Shown: piece after piece, positions 29,819 through 38,883 of the stretch
Layout: every line of letters starts with the position of its first letter
Numbering within the stretch: position 1 is the stretch's first letter
Source: an uncultured Prevotellaceae bacterium
GTDB taxonomy: Bacteria > Bacteroidota > Bacteroidia > Bacteroidales > Bacteroidaceae
NCBI GenBank assembly: GCA_946402905.1
Contig: CAMIYC010000014.1
Location: forward strand, 1-64,000
Length of the DNA stretch: 64,000 nt
Direction of reading: 5' to 3'
The notes under the pieces: model-generated
What the model was told of the DNA's origin: nothing
Seen by the model: only the letters and a program-made list of their open reading frames with translations
The model's database searches: none
Made by a program: the position numbers and the translations under genes

Positions 29819-31714
29819 ATGATGAAAAAAGCACTTTCACTGACTTTTCTATTTTGTATTGCGATGACCATGAGAGCTGCCACACTGACGATAGACCGTA
29901 TAGAACCCGCCAACTGGTTTGTGGGAATGAAAAACCCGGTCGTGCAGTTGATGGTCTATGGCAAGGACATCAGCATGGCTGATGTGACCACCGACTACCC
30001 CGGTGTGACCATCCAGGATGTGGTGAGGCCGGGCAGTCCCAACTATCTGTTGGTGTATCTCAACCTGCAGGGTGCCCAGCCCGGCGAGATGACACTGACG
30101 TTTAAGAACGGCAAGCGTACCAAGAAGGTGAAATATCCGCTCTGCGCTCGTGCCATGCGCGGCGAAGAGCATGTGGGGTTCAGCAATGCCGACGTGCTGT
30201 ATATGTTGATGCCCGACCGCTTCGCCAGTGGCAGCGATGCCAACGACCAGATCAAGGGGATGCAGCCCTATCATAACGACCGCAGCCAGCCCAGTCTGCG
30301 TCATGGCGGCGACCTGGAGGGCATCCGGCAGCATCTGGACTATTTCAACGAGTTGGGTGTCACCGCACTGTGGTTCACCCCCGTGCTGGAGAACAATTCG
30401 CCCGACCAGCGCGACTTCAGCACTTACCATGGCTACGCCACCACTGACTACTACCGTGTGGATCCGCGCTTTGGCACCAACGAGGAGTATCAGCGCCTGG
30501 TGGCAGAGGCACATCAGCACGGGCTGAAGGTGGTGATGGACATGATCTTCAATCACTGCGGCTTCGACCATCCGTGGGTGAAGGACATGCCCTCCGACGA
30601 CTGGTTCAACCAACCCGCGTGGCTGCAGCAGTCAAACGGCACCTCCGATCCTACGGGCACCGACTTCTTGCAGACCAGCTACAAACTGACCCCCGTGGTA
30701 GATCCCTATGCCTCGCAGGTAGACCTGAGAGAGACCGTCGAAGGATGGTTCGTACCTACGATGCCCGACCTGAACCAGAAGAACCCCCATGTGATGACCT
30801 ATCTCATCCAGAACAGCATCTGGTGGATTGAGACCGTGGGCATCGACGGCATCCGCATGGACACCTATCCTTACGCCGACGCCACAGGCATGGCTCGCTG
30901 GATGAAGACCATCGACGAGGAGTATCCTCATTTCAACACGGTGGGGGAGACTTGGGTGACGGAGCCCGCCTATACCGCTACCTGGCAGAAAGACTCCAGG
31001 CTTGCCAAGAGCAACAGCTACCTGAAGACGGTGATGGACTTCAGCTTCTTCGACAAGATCAACCAGGCGAAGAACGAGGAGACCGATGCTTGGTGGAATG
31101 GTCTGAACCGCATCTACAACAGTCTGGTGTACGACTATCTGTATCCCAATCCGTCGAGTGTGATGGCTTTCATCGAAAACCATGACACCGACCGCTTCCT
31201 GGGCAACGGCAAGGACACACTGGCACTCAAGCAAGCCCTCGCCCTGCTGCTTACCATCAACCGCACCCCACAGTTGTATTATGGTACGGAGGTGTTGATG
31301 AACGGCACCAAGGAGGTGACCGACGGAAATGTGCGCAAGGACTTTCCCGGCGGTTTCCCGGGCGACAAGAAGAATGCCTTCACCCGTGAGGGCCGCACGC
31401 AGGCCGAGAACGCCATGTTTGACTGGCTCAGCCGTCTGCTGCACTGGCGTCAGGGCAACGACGTGATCACCAAGGGTCGGCAGACCCAGTTTATCCCCTG
31501 GAAGGGTGTCTACGTCATCGCCCGTCAGTATGGCGGACGGAAAGTGATGACCATCCTCAACGGCACCAGTAAGCCGGCGACGATGGAGGTGGGCAGATAT
31601 GCCGAGATCATCGGCGGTGCCACCACCGCCAAAGACGTCATCACCGGCAGGACGGTGAGGATAGACCGAGACGTGAACCTGCGTGCGCGTCAGACCTTGG
31701 TAGTGGAGTTTTGA
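29819..31714 (+). CDS. susA: Neopullulanase/cyclomaltodextrinase (GH13, SusA type)
   Basis: 631 residues from the start at 29819 (MMKKALSLTFLF), signal peptide 1-20; a longer frame reaching back into pulA is not credible. The N-terminal Ig-like domain (about 22-105) precedes the GH13 barrel with DMIFNHCG (241-248), GIRMDTYPY with Asp348, VGETW with Glu377 and FIENHDTDRF with Asp456. MPDLN (315-319) is the region V mark of neopullulanase/cyclomaltodextrinase enzymes. SusA cuts imported maltooligosaccharides in the periplasm. Last gene of the malQ operon. Confidence 0.93.
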   Translation: MMKKALSLTFLFCIAMTMRAATLTIDRIEPANWFVGMKNPVVQLMVYGKDISMADVTTDYPGVTIQDVVRPGSPNYLLVYLNLQGAQPGEMTLTFKNGKRTKKVKYPLCARAMRGEEHVGFSNADVLYMLMPDRFASGSDANDQIKGMQPYHNDRSQPSLRHGGDLEGIRQHLDYFNELGVTALWFTPVLENNSPDQRDFSTYHGYATTDYYRVDPRFGTNEEYQRLVAEAHQHGLKVVMDMIFNHCGFDHPWVKDMPSDDWFNQPAWLQQSNGTSDPTGTDFLQTSYKLTPVVDPYASQVDLRETVEGWFVPTMPDLNQKNPHVMTYLIQNSIWWIETVGIDGIRMDTYPYADATGMARWMKTIDEEYPHFNTVGETWVTEPAYTATWQKDSRLAKSNSYLKTVMDFSFFDKINQAKNEETDAWWNGLNRIYNSLVYDYLYPNPSSVMAFIENHDTDRFLGNGKDTLALKQALALLLTINRTPQLYYGTEVLMNGTKEVTDGNVRKDFPGGFPGDKKNAFTREGRTQAENAMFDWLSRLLHWRQGNDVITKGRQTQFIPWKGVYVIARQYGGRKVMTILNGTSKPATMEVGRYAEIIGGATTAKDVITGRTVRIDRDVNLRARQTLVVEF

Positions 31715-31774
31715 TGCAATGAAGCCATAGGCCAATAGCGCTATAAACTTCAAACAGTACTATAGGCAGTATGC

Positions 31775-31822
31775 TTTTACACAAGAACGCCGGCGGATGT
31801 CCGCCGGCGTTCTTGTGTAAAA
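31775..31822. other. Perfect 23-bp stem hairpin between convergent operons
   Basis: 31775-31797 and 31800-31822 are exact inverted copies with a two-base centre, GC-rich in the middle (GCCGGCGGA). It lies where two operons converge. On both strands the outer side of the stem is T4 at the 5' end and A at the 3' end, so the usual 3' T-run of an intrinsic terminator is missing; it may protect mRNA ends or block polymerase in another way. Confidence 0.75.
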
Positions 31823-31874
31823 AATCCTGTTGTCAATGGAGGTATTGTGAGGAATCTGAGACTTTGTAAGCGTC

Positions 31875-33764
31875 TCAGAATCCTATGCTGCCTTTCCATT
31901 TGAGATACCAGTTGTCTTTGTTGGTGAGGTCGGTCTTTATCTCTGCGCGCATGATATCTGCATTCTGAGCGCCACGGCGGGCGTAGATGCGGTTGGCCAT
32001 GAACTGTCCCGGGTTGTCGTCGCGCAGTGCGAATCGCATGATGTCGTAATACCTGGTACCCTCGAATGCGAATTCCAGCACGCCCTCTTGCAAGATCTGC
32101 TCGCGTACGTAGTCTTGCAGCTGTGCAATCTTCTCCGGCCCCAGTACTTGTGGAATCAGATAGCCTACCACTGTGGTGTCATTATCCACCACCAAAGTGT
32201 CATAATGATCCACCGTGTAACAGTCTTCCGTGATTTGATCGAAGGGAGCCATGTAGTAAATATTGTAAGGTGTAAGGCCGGAACCTCTTGAGTGCATGCC
32301 GATGGTGTTGTAGCCCCTGCGTCCTCCGGTCCCAACAAACTCGTCGAGTCCCATCTGGATGTATCGTGCCTCGGGAAAATCGAATTGGCTCATGAAGACA
32401 GAATCGGTCTCATTGTACCATGCAGAAATGGTTCTGATGACGTCATTGTTCAGTCCCTCGGAGAGGATGCTGAAAGCCATGTGAGGATAGCCAGCTTCGT
32501 TGAGGGCCTCGGCCATGCGCAGATATACGAGCTGCTTGCGGTAGATGTGTACGTTGCGTGTGGCAAATTTGTAGATGGTTTGCGTCTCGATGCGATCGCC
32601 TGTCGTCAGGTCATAGGTGTATCCCTCGCTGACAGAGGCCCAGAGCCGCAGGTCGCCCGACATATTATTGGAAAGCCCCTTGGGCGAGTAGGAGGTGATG
32701 CCGTTGACGCTGACATTGCAGTATTCTTGTGCGGCGGAGATCTCCTTGAGTCTACTGGAAGGCTCGATGCTCACCTTGTAGCTGTTTTCCTGCCGTGAGT
32801 TGAAGAGGTTGCGCAGTTCGCTGTAGTTGCCTTCAGCCCTGATGGAGTCGCAGGGTATCATGGTGATGAGCTCGCTGTCGTCGGAGTAATTTTCAAGCAT
32901 GAAGGTAGAGGCCGACCATCCGTCGTTTGGCCTTGACCAGGTAGTGGAGTTGGTGGGCCATTTGGCGATGTTGGTGCCGGTGGCGTAGGTGGAGTTATCA
33001 CCGTTGCGCTCAGCGATATACTTATAGTATCTGAGTGCGGCCTGCTTGTAGTACTCCTTGTTGCCTGATGCGCTGCCGGCCCAGAGGTAGAGGTCGCCGA
33101 GCACGATGTTGAGCGGGAAATAGAAGAAGCGAGAGTCGGTGTTGCGGATGGAGCCGTATCCCGGGTATTGCCGTCCGTATTTTTCGGCGAGTGGGAGTAA
33201 GTCGGAGATGAAATATTCGCATATCGCCAGGATGTCATACCTGGGATAGTTGAGTTCTGACTCCTCCTTGGTCAGTATCGGGTCGGTGACAAAGGGCACC
33301 GATCCGTAGTTGAGCACGAGCTGCAGGTAGGTCCATGCGCGTATAGCCTTCGCTGCGGCGTATTCTTTCATGAAGATATACTCATTGCGGTTGTTCTTCA
33401 TGGCCGTATCGGCGTGTGCGATGAAGTAATTGCAGTTGTTGATGACGGCGTAGTAGTCTCGTGGTGCGTTGTACATGTTGTCGTCGCTGACGTTGAACTG
33501 TGCCAGTTCGCGCAGGTCTTTGTTGGCTACGCTGGTCAGGTCTACCAAGTCGCCGCGCACCTCTCCGAGCAGCACGGTGCGGTCGGCCAGAGCCTGCAGT
33601 TTGCTCAGGATGCCGGTCATGCTGTAGATGGTATCGGTGGCATTGTTGAGATGGTCTTTCTCCGTGTAGATGACTTGGTCGGACTCTTGGTCAAAGAAGT
33701 CGCTGCATCCGCTCAGTGTGAACATCATGCAGAAAGTACAGATATATAATGTGATTCTTTTCAT
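31875..33764 (-). CDS. SusD/RagB-family lipoprotein, second pair of the FAS1 operon
   Basis: 629 residues with lipobox LSGC (about 17-20). SusD features include AKAIRAWTYLQLVLNYGSVPF, YFPLNIVLGDLYLWAGS and, near the C-terminus, QEGVLEFAFEGTRYYDIMRFAL. It should bind the ligand of the SusC-type porin encoded 18 bp upstream. Last gene of a seven-gene operon without enzymes, so the substrate cannot be deduced. Low sequence resemblance to the starch SusD at 12696. Confidence 0.9.
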   Translation of the reverse strand: MKRITLYICTFCMMFTLSGCSDFFDQESDQVIYTEKDHLNNATDTIYSMTGILSKLQALADRTVLLGEVRGDLVDLTSVANKDLRELAQFNVSDDNMYNAPRDYYAVINNCNYFIAHADTAMKNNRNEYIFMKEYAAAKAIRAWTYLQLVLNYGSVPFVTDPILTKEESELNYPRYDILAICEYFISDLLPLAEKYGRQYPGYGSIRNTDSRFFYFPLNIVLGDLYLWAGSASGNKEYYKQAALRYYKYIAERNGDNSTYATGTNIAKWPTNSTTWSRPNDGWSASTFMLENYSDDSELITMIPCDSIRAEGNYSELRNLFNSRQENSYKVSIEPSSRLKEISAAQEYCNVSVNGITSYSPKGLSNNMSGDLRLWASVSEGYTYDLTTGDRIETQTIYKFATRNVHIYRKQLVYLRMAEALNEAGYPHMAFSILSEGLNNDVIRTISAWYNETDSVFMSQFDFPEARYIQMGLDEFVGTGGRRGYNTIGMHSRGSGLTPYNIYYMAPFDQITEDCYTVDHYDTLVVDNDTTVVGYLIPQVLGPEKIAQLQDYVREQILQEGVLEFAFEGTRYYDIMRFALRDDNPGQFMANRIYARRGAQNADIMRAEIKTDLTNKDNWYLKWKGSIGF

Positions 33765-33782
33765 GATCTTTATACTTTTTTG

Positions 33783-36700
33783 TTAGAGATTGATCTTTAC
33801 ACCCGCCACGAGTGAGCGGCTCTGTGCCAGTTGTCCGAGGTCGATACCCTGTCCGATGACGGAAGATGTCATGGAGAATTCGGGGTCAGACCCTAAGTAC
33901 TTGGTGAGCGTGAACACGTTGTTGGCCTGTATCCAGAACTGGAATCCCTGGATGTACTGCGACTTGACGGGGAGGTCGTAGCTCAGTGTGACGGTCTTGA
34001 GCCTGAGGTAGCTGCCGTCCTCTATCCAGCGGTCGCTGAATCGTGAGTTGCCCATAGGATCCTGGAAAGTGATCTTCGGTATGTCGGTCTGTTGTCCTTC
34101 TATTTGCCAGCGGCGGTTGAGAGCCGTGGTCTGGTTCATGAATCGTGATCCGCTCTCGAGCTGCATACGCATGTAGTTGTATACATCGTTGCCCAGCGAG
34201 TAGTTGAAGCGGAGGTCGAGTTTGAACCGTTTCCAGTTGAGGGTGGTGAAGATATTTCCGTAGATATCTGGATTGGGGTCGCCGATGATTGTCTGGTCTT
34301 TCTCGTTGATCTCACCGTCTTTGACAATGTCGGTGAAATGGATGTCACCGGCCTTGAAGCTGTTGTGGTCGACGCCGTTGCTTCCCAGGATGTAGAGGTT
34401 GGCGGCCTGTGCCTCTTCTGAGGTGGCGAAGACCCCCTCGCTCTTGTATCCGTAGAAGAGGTTGACGGGCTGTCCTACCTGTGTGCGTACGGTGGCTCCA
34501 TAGAGGCTGTAATCCACATACTGCGCGCCGTCGGCCAGTTCAGTCACTTTGTTCTTGTAGTGTCCTACGCTGGCACCCACTTGCCATTGCAGGTTTTTGC
34601 GTGCGATGACTTTCACGTTGGCGGTCACGTCAAATCCCTGGTTCTCCAGTTTTCCGCCGTTGGTCCAGTTTTGGTCGAGTCCTGAGAGGAATCCGATTCT
34701 TTGGCGTGTGAGCAGGTCGGAGGTGCGTGAGGTGAAGTAGTTGACGGAGAGTTGCAGCCTGTTGTTGAGGAGGCTCGACTCCAGTCCGATGTTGCAGCGG
34801 CGTGTGGTTTCCCACTGTATCTTGGTGTTGCCGATGCCTTCGAGTGTGAGTCCTGAGATGGCGTGCAGATACTGTCGTGCGCTGAAGAAGCTTCGTGCCA
34901 CATAGTAGTCGATGTCGTCATTTCCACTCACGTCGTAGCCGGTGGTGAGTCGCAGGTAGTCGAGTCCTTTGACCTTTGAGAGCCACGGTTCATTGGTGAG
35001 TACCCATGAGAGCTGCACTCCAGGGAAGATGCCCCATGCTGCGTCGGCGAAGTTGAGGTCTCCCCCGTCCTGTCCGAATCGCGACGAACCCTCCATGGTG
35101 AGGTTGCCCTGCACGAAGTAACGGTTCTTGTAGTTGTACTCAGCCTGTGCGTACCATGCCAGCGAGTTCCAGTTGTCGTTGGTGCCCACGTCTTGTGAGT
35201 TTTGCAGTCCTGAGCTCATGTAGGGTGTCTTGTCGTTTCCGGTGTTGTAGCCCAGCTGCGAGTTCATGCTGTAGCTCTCCCAGTTGATGCGTGCTCCGGC
35301 GAAGAGATGTACGTAGTGTGCGTTGTAGCGGTTGTGCCAGTCGAGTCGTGTATCGCTCATCACGGAGTTTTGCTTGGATGCCAGTGAGCGCACCTCATTG
35401 TTGCGCTTGCCTCCGATGTTGCTCACGTAGTAACTGGGCGTACCGTTGATGGGTATGTAGAACATCTCGTTGGTGTTGACCAGGTTGTAGCTGAAGTGCT
35501 CCGACAGCGAGAGGTGCGTGTTGAAGTTGTACTTCGGCGTGATGGTGAGGTTGAGCATGGAGTTCTCGAAGTGGTTCTTGTTCTCCGCATCGCCATATTC
35601 GTTGATGGCGGCCGGGTTGCCGAGTTTCCAGTTGTAATCGGTATATCTGGCGAGTGCCTCGGAGAGGTATGACTCCTCTACGATGTCATAGTGAGTTGTA
35701 CTGAGGATGCCTCGTCCGTAGCTGTAGGGACTGAGGAAAGGGCTCTTGGCATAGGCCAGGAATCCCGGGCTGGTAGGTGTACCGTCGTCGTATCCCTCGG
35801 GAGCTCCGTCGTTGCGGATATTGCGCGTGGTGTTGGCGAATGAGGCATCAAATCTCACTGCGAGCCGTTTGAGCAGGTTGATGTCGGTATTGAAGCGTAC
35901 GTTGATGCGCCCCATGTCGTTGTATTTGAGCGGACTCTGATGGTTGGTGTATCCTACGGAGAGGTTGTAGTTGGCGATGTTGTCGCCGCCCTCTACGTTG
36001 ATGCCGTAGTTCTGTGTGAAGGCGGTGTGATATACCAGGTCTTTCCAGTCGGTGTTCTGATGATACTGTTTGTAGTAATAGTATTCGGGATCCTCGTTGA
36101 GGAACTTGAACTCGCGGATAGAGGTATTGGTGCTCTTGAGCATCTCGGAGGCATAGCTGCGGTATTGCTCTGCGTTCATCACGCTGATGTACTTAGGTTC
36201 GAGCACCACTCCAGCCGAGATGTTGGCAGTGATACGTGTGGCCATCGACTTGTTGCGCTTGGTCTGGATGAGGATGACACCGTTGGCACCCTTGGCGCCA
36301 TAGAGAGCCGTGCCGTTTTTCACGACGGTGACCTTCTCGATGTCGGCAGGGTTGATGTTGGACAGGATGTCGTTGAAGAATCCGTCGTGCAACATGGTGC
36401 GCCCGTACTGCTGGTCGATGATGACATCGTCGATGATGATGAGCGGCTGTGCGTTGGCGTTGAGCGAGTTGATGCCCTGCATGAACATCACGCTTCCCAC
36501 GCCAGGCATTCCGCTCCGGCTGATGGTGTAGACCTGTCCGCCGAGCTGCTTCTGCACCTCGTCTTTGATGTTGACGGCGTTGGTGTATTTGAAGTCTTTG
36601 GCCGAGACGTCTCCGCGCAGGTTGATGTCCTTTTCGTACTCAGGTGTGAAGACCGATGAGTAGAGCATGGCCACCTCCTGGTCGGTGCCGCTGATGACGG

Positions 36701-37085
36701 CTTTTCTGACGGGGTTGTGGTCGGGTGATGTGATATAGAGTGCAGTGGCAAACTCCGGCACTTTGATTTCGTAGGTGCCGTCTTCTTCTGTCAGCACACT
36801 ATATCCATCGATACCGTCGGCCTTGACGATGCAGCCACCGAGCCCTGTCTTCGTGGCAGCGTCGACGACGCGTCCTCGCAGAGTCTTTGTGGCATAAGCC
36901 TTTTTCTTTTGTTTGAGAGTGACGACCGTGTTGACGGTCTCTTGCTCCTCCGAATCCTCATCCTGTGCGGCTGCTCCGAGCGGCAGCAGCATCAGTGCGA
37001 TGACAACGAGCCATTGACAATTGACAATTGACAAAAGATGATGCCATCCGTGAATGGAGTTGATATTTTTGGGTTTCATTTTCAT
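33783..37085 (-). CDS. SusC-type TonB-dependent transporter, second pair
   Basis: 1100 residues from 37085 (MKMKPKNINS). A carboxypeptidase-regulatory-like domain (TLRGRVVDAATKTGLGGCIV) is followed by the plug (SVMFMQGINSLNANAQPLIIIDD, GTALYGAKGANGVILI) and a barrel ending SLVAGVKINL. Unlike most SusC proteins there is an acidic stretch (DEDSEEQE) and a lysine-rich segment before the first domain. The signal-peptide region includes a tandem TTGACAA repeat (about 37012-37032). It starts 34 bp after the upstream FAS1 gene. Confidence 0.92.
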   Translation of the reverse strand: MKMKPKNINSIHGWHHLLSIVNCQWLVVIALMLLPLGAAAQDEDSEEQETVNTVVTLKQKKKAYATKTLRGRVVDAATKTGLGGCIVKADGIDGYSVLTEEDGTYEIKVPEFATALYITSPDHNPVRKAVISGTDQEVAMLYSSVFTPEYEKDINLRGDVSAKDFKYTNAVNIKDEVQKQLGGQVYTISRSGMPGVGSVMFMQGINSLNANAQPLIIIDDVIIDQQYGRTMLHDGFFNDILSNINPADIEKVTVVKNGTALYGAKGANGVILIQTKRNKSMATRITANISAGVVLEPKYISVMNAEQYRSYASEMLKSTNTSIREFKFLNEDPEYYYYKQYHQNTDWKDLVYHTAFTQNYGINVEGGDNIANYNLSVGYTNHQSPLKYNDMGRINVRFNTDINLLKRLAVRFDASFANTTRNIRNDGAPEGYDDGTPTSPGFLAYAKSPFLSPYSYGRGILSTTHYDIVEESYLSEALARYTDYNWKLGNPAAINEYGDAENKNHFENSMLNLTITPKYNFNTHLSLSEHFSYNLVNTNEMFYIPINGTPSYYVSNIGGKRNNEVRSLASKQNSVMSDTRLDWHNRYNAHYVHLFAGARINWESYSMNSQLGYNTGNDKTPYMSSGLQNSQDVGTNDNWNSLAWYAQAEYNYKNRYFVQGNLTMEGSSRFGQDGGDLNFADAAWGIFPGVQLSWVLTNEPWLSKVKGLDYLRLTTGYDVSGNDDIDYYVARSFFSARQYLHAISGLTLEGIGNTKIQWETTRRCNIGLESSLLNNRLQLSVNYFTSRTSDLLTRQRIGFLSGLDQNWTNGGKLENQGFDVTANVKVIARKNLQWQVGASVGHYKNKVTELADGAQYVDYSLYGATVRTQVGQPVNLFYGYKSEGVFATSEEAQAANLYILGSNGVDHNSFKAGDIHFTDIVKDGEINEKDQTIIGDPNPDIYGNIFTTLNWKRFKLDLRFNYSLGNDVYNYMRMQLESGSRFMNQTTALNRRWQIEGQQTDIPKITFQDPMGNSRFSDRWIEDGSYLRLKTVTLSYDLPVKSQYIQGFQFWIQANNVFTLTKYLGSDPEFSMTSSVIGQGIDLGQLAQSRSLVAGVKINL
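37012..37032. repeat. Tandem TTGACAA repeats within a signal-peptide coding region
   Basis: Three direct copies of TTGACAA lie inside the N-terminal part of the SusC-type gene, encoding part of the hydrophobic stretch LLSIVNCQWLVV. The same motif in part (TTGACAATTG) appears between genes at 8062-8070. Confidence 0.6.
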
Positions 37086-37119
37086 ATCTTTTTTAATTGT
37101 GAGTGTTGTCATTATTGGG

Positions 37120-38838
37120 TTATTGCTCGTGAGGTTTTAGTATGATACAGTCGATACGCATCGTACGTGTGTGGGTGTTGTTGCGCTGCTGTGCTGATGT
37201 GACGCGGGTCTCGACGGTGAGTGTCACCTGGGGTTGGTCCTCATTGAGTCCGTAGGAGCTTACGGGGAACTTGAAGTCCTCGGCCAGCAGGATGTAGTCT
37301 ACGATGTCGGGGTTGTTCTCCACTGATGCCACGAGTCGGTTTTCCTGCTTTTTGGCTTCCTGGTCGTTGTAGCCGAGTGTGCATCTCATTATTGTGGGCA
37401 GGCGCTGTATGGCCGTGGCGTTGCTGTCGGCGGCCAGTGCCGGTGCTGTGACGAGGTAGATGTCGTATCCGATGTTGGAGAGCACGTTGGTAATGTTGAA
37501 CGTCACGGTGTGATTGATGGTGGTCTTGGCTTGCTCGAACTCTACGAATCCGTTGCCAGATACGATGTTGTAGAATGCGTTGTCGTTTTCCACATAGTGT
37601 ATGCGTGGAGTGATGGTTTCCTCCTTGACCCCTTTTGAGGTGTTCTCTACCGTACTGACCTCCTTGATGGCTCCTCGTGCTTCCGCCTCGATGATGCGAG
37701 TCTGGAAGAACGTCTCGCGCTTGTCGAAGTTCCAGTTGTCGGCCTTCATGATGACACCGTTGCTGCAGTTGACGTTGGTGGTGCCGGAGAAGATGCCGCC
37801 CGTCTGATAGGGGTTGAAGTACTGATAGTAGTGGAGACTGTCGGCCCCCCAGCTGCTTCTGCGGCGGTTGTAGTCGAGCACGCAGTTGGTGGAGCGTGCA
37901 GAGTCGCGCACGGTGGCGTCGGCGTTGAAGGTGCGGCTGAATGCGGTGCCCTTTACGATGGCCATGCGGGTGTTGGTGTAGGCGATGGAGTCGCGCTTGT
38001 TGACAGTGTTGTCGTAGTTGAAATAGGTGGAGTATTCCTCGATGAGGTCGCGCCATGCCTTGTTGGTGGGCACTACCATCCAGTAGGTGCTGTCTTCGGA
38101 GTTGAGGCGTGCCTGCATGAAATCGCTGCCGAACAGTTCGTTCTGCTGGTGGAACACGGAGTCGAGGTATACCGTCTTTCCGTCTTCGATACCTCCGGGT
38201 ACACTTTCCTCGGCTGAGAATACGGAGCGGTAGAACATGTCGTTGTAGAAGAAGCTGCGTATACTGTCGAGGTCGTTGTCCTTGCGCATGTACTCAAACA
38301 CGTTGGGGAAGAAGTCGACCTTGTCACCCACGGTGAAGAGCACACCGTTGCCGTAGTGCTGGTTGGTGGTGAGCAGTCTGCTGCCTCCGATGTCGCTGGG
38401 GGTGAGCAGTGCGTACTTTCCGTTCATCATGACAATAGAGTCGGCTCCTGACTGAGCGGTGGAGTGATTGTAGAGAGCGATATGGTTTTGCAGGAACTCC
38501 TTGATGGTGGTGTTCTCATTGTCGTTGACTTTTCCTTTCTCTGCGTTGTAAGCCTGGATGAGCGCCTCGGCCTCTGCTGAGGAGAAACAGTCGTTGGTAG
38601 GTGCGAAGACGGTGAAGACCTGGCTGCTGGCCAGTGCCTTGTCGTATCCGCAGGCTTTGACCACGTTGGCAAAGTTGCTCAGGTTGGCGTCGCGCTGTAT
38701 GGCCTCCCACAGTGAAGCTTCCTGCAAGCCGATGGCCTCGCCTTTGTAGTGGTCGTCCCACTCATCGCTGCACGCTGTCAGTGCGAGGGCTGCCACCGCG
38801 AGCCCCAGCACTGTATGATATATATGATGTCTTTTCAT
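37120..38838 (-). CDS. Fasciclin (FAS1) domain lipoprotein, third of the operon
   Basis: 572 residues from MKRHHIYHTV (38838), lipobox LTAC at about 20-23. An FAS1 domain begins at about 45 (LWEAIQRDANLSNFANVVKACGYDKAL, VFTVFAPTNDCF), and a second, more divergent one covers about 180-330 (YWMVVPTNKAWRDL). The C-terminal 200 residues are beta-rich (VTFNITNVLSNIGYDIYLVTAP ... VTLTVETRV). FAS1 domains mediate adhesion in other organisms. Placed between a FAS1 gene and a SusC gene with gaps under 50 bp, it may act as a surface ligand-binding protein in the manner of SusE/F. Function is inferred. Confidence 0.82.
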   Translation of the reverse strand: MKRHHIYHTVLGLAVAALALTACSDEWDDHYKGEAIGLQEASLWEAIQRDANLSNFANVVKACGYDKALASSQVFTVFAPTNDCFSSAEAEALIQAYNAEKGKVNDNENTTIKEFLQNHIALYNHSTAQSGADSIVMMNGKYALLTPSDIGGSRLLTTNQHYGNGVLFTVGDKVDFFPNVFEYMRKDNDLDSIRSFFYNDMFYRSVFSAEESVPGGIEDGKTVYLDSVFHQQNELFGSDFMQARLNSEDSTYWMVVPTNKAWRDLIEEYSTYFNYDNTVNKRDSIAYTNTRMAIVKGTAFSRTFNADATVRDSARSTNCVLDYNRRRSSWGADSLHYYQYFNPYQTGGIFSGTTNVNCSNGVIMKADNWNFDKRETFFQTRIIEAEARGAIKEVSTVENTSKGVKEETITPRIHYVENDNAFYNIVSGNGFVEFEQAKTTINHTVTFNITNVLSNIGYDIYLVTAPALAADSNATAIQRLPTIMRCTLGYNDQEAKKQENRLVASVENNPDIVDYILLAEDFKFPVSSYGLNEDQPQVTLTVETRVTSAQQRNNTHTRTMRIDCIILKPHEQ

Positions 38839-38883
38839 AAATACTTTCAACATTGGTTTTATAATGATGAATCCTGACTATAA

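Noticed and set aside
31724..31774. Another 9-bp CTATAG array
   Set aside because: CATAGG, AATAGC and CTATAGG occur here but spacing is irregular, so it was not counted as an array.
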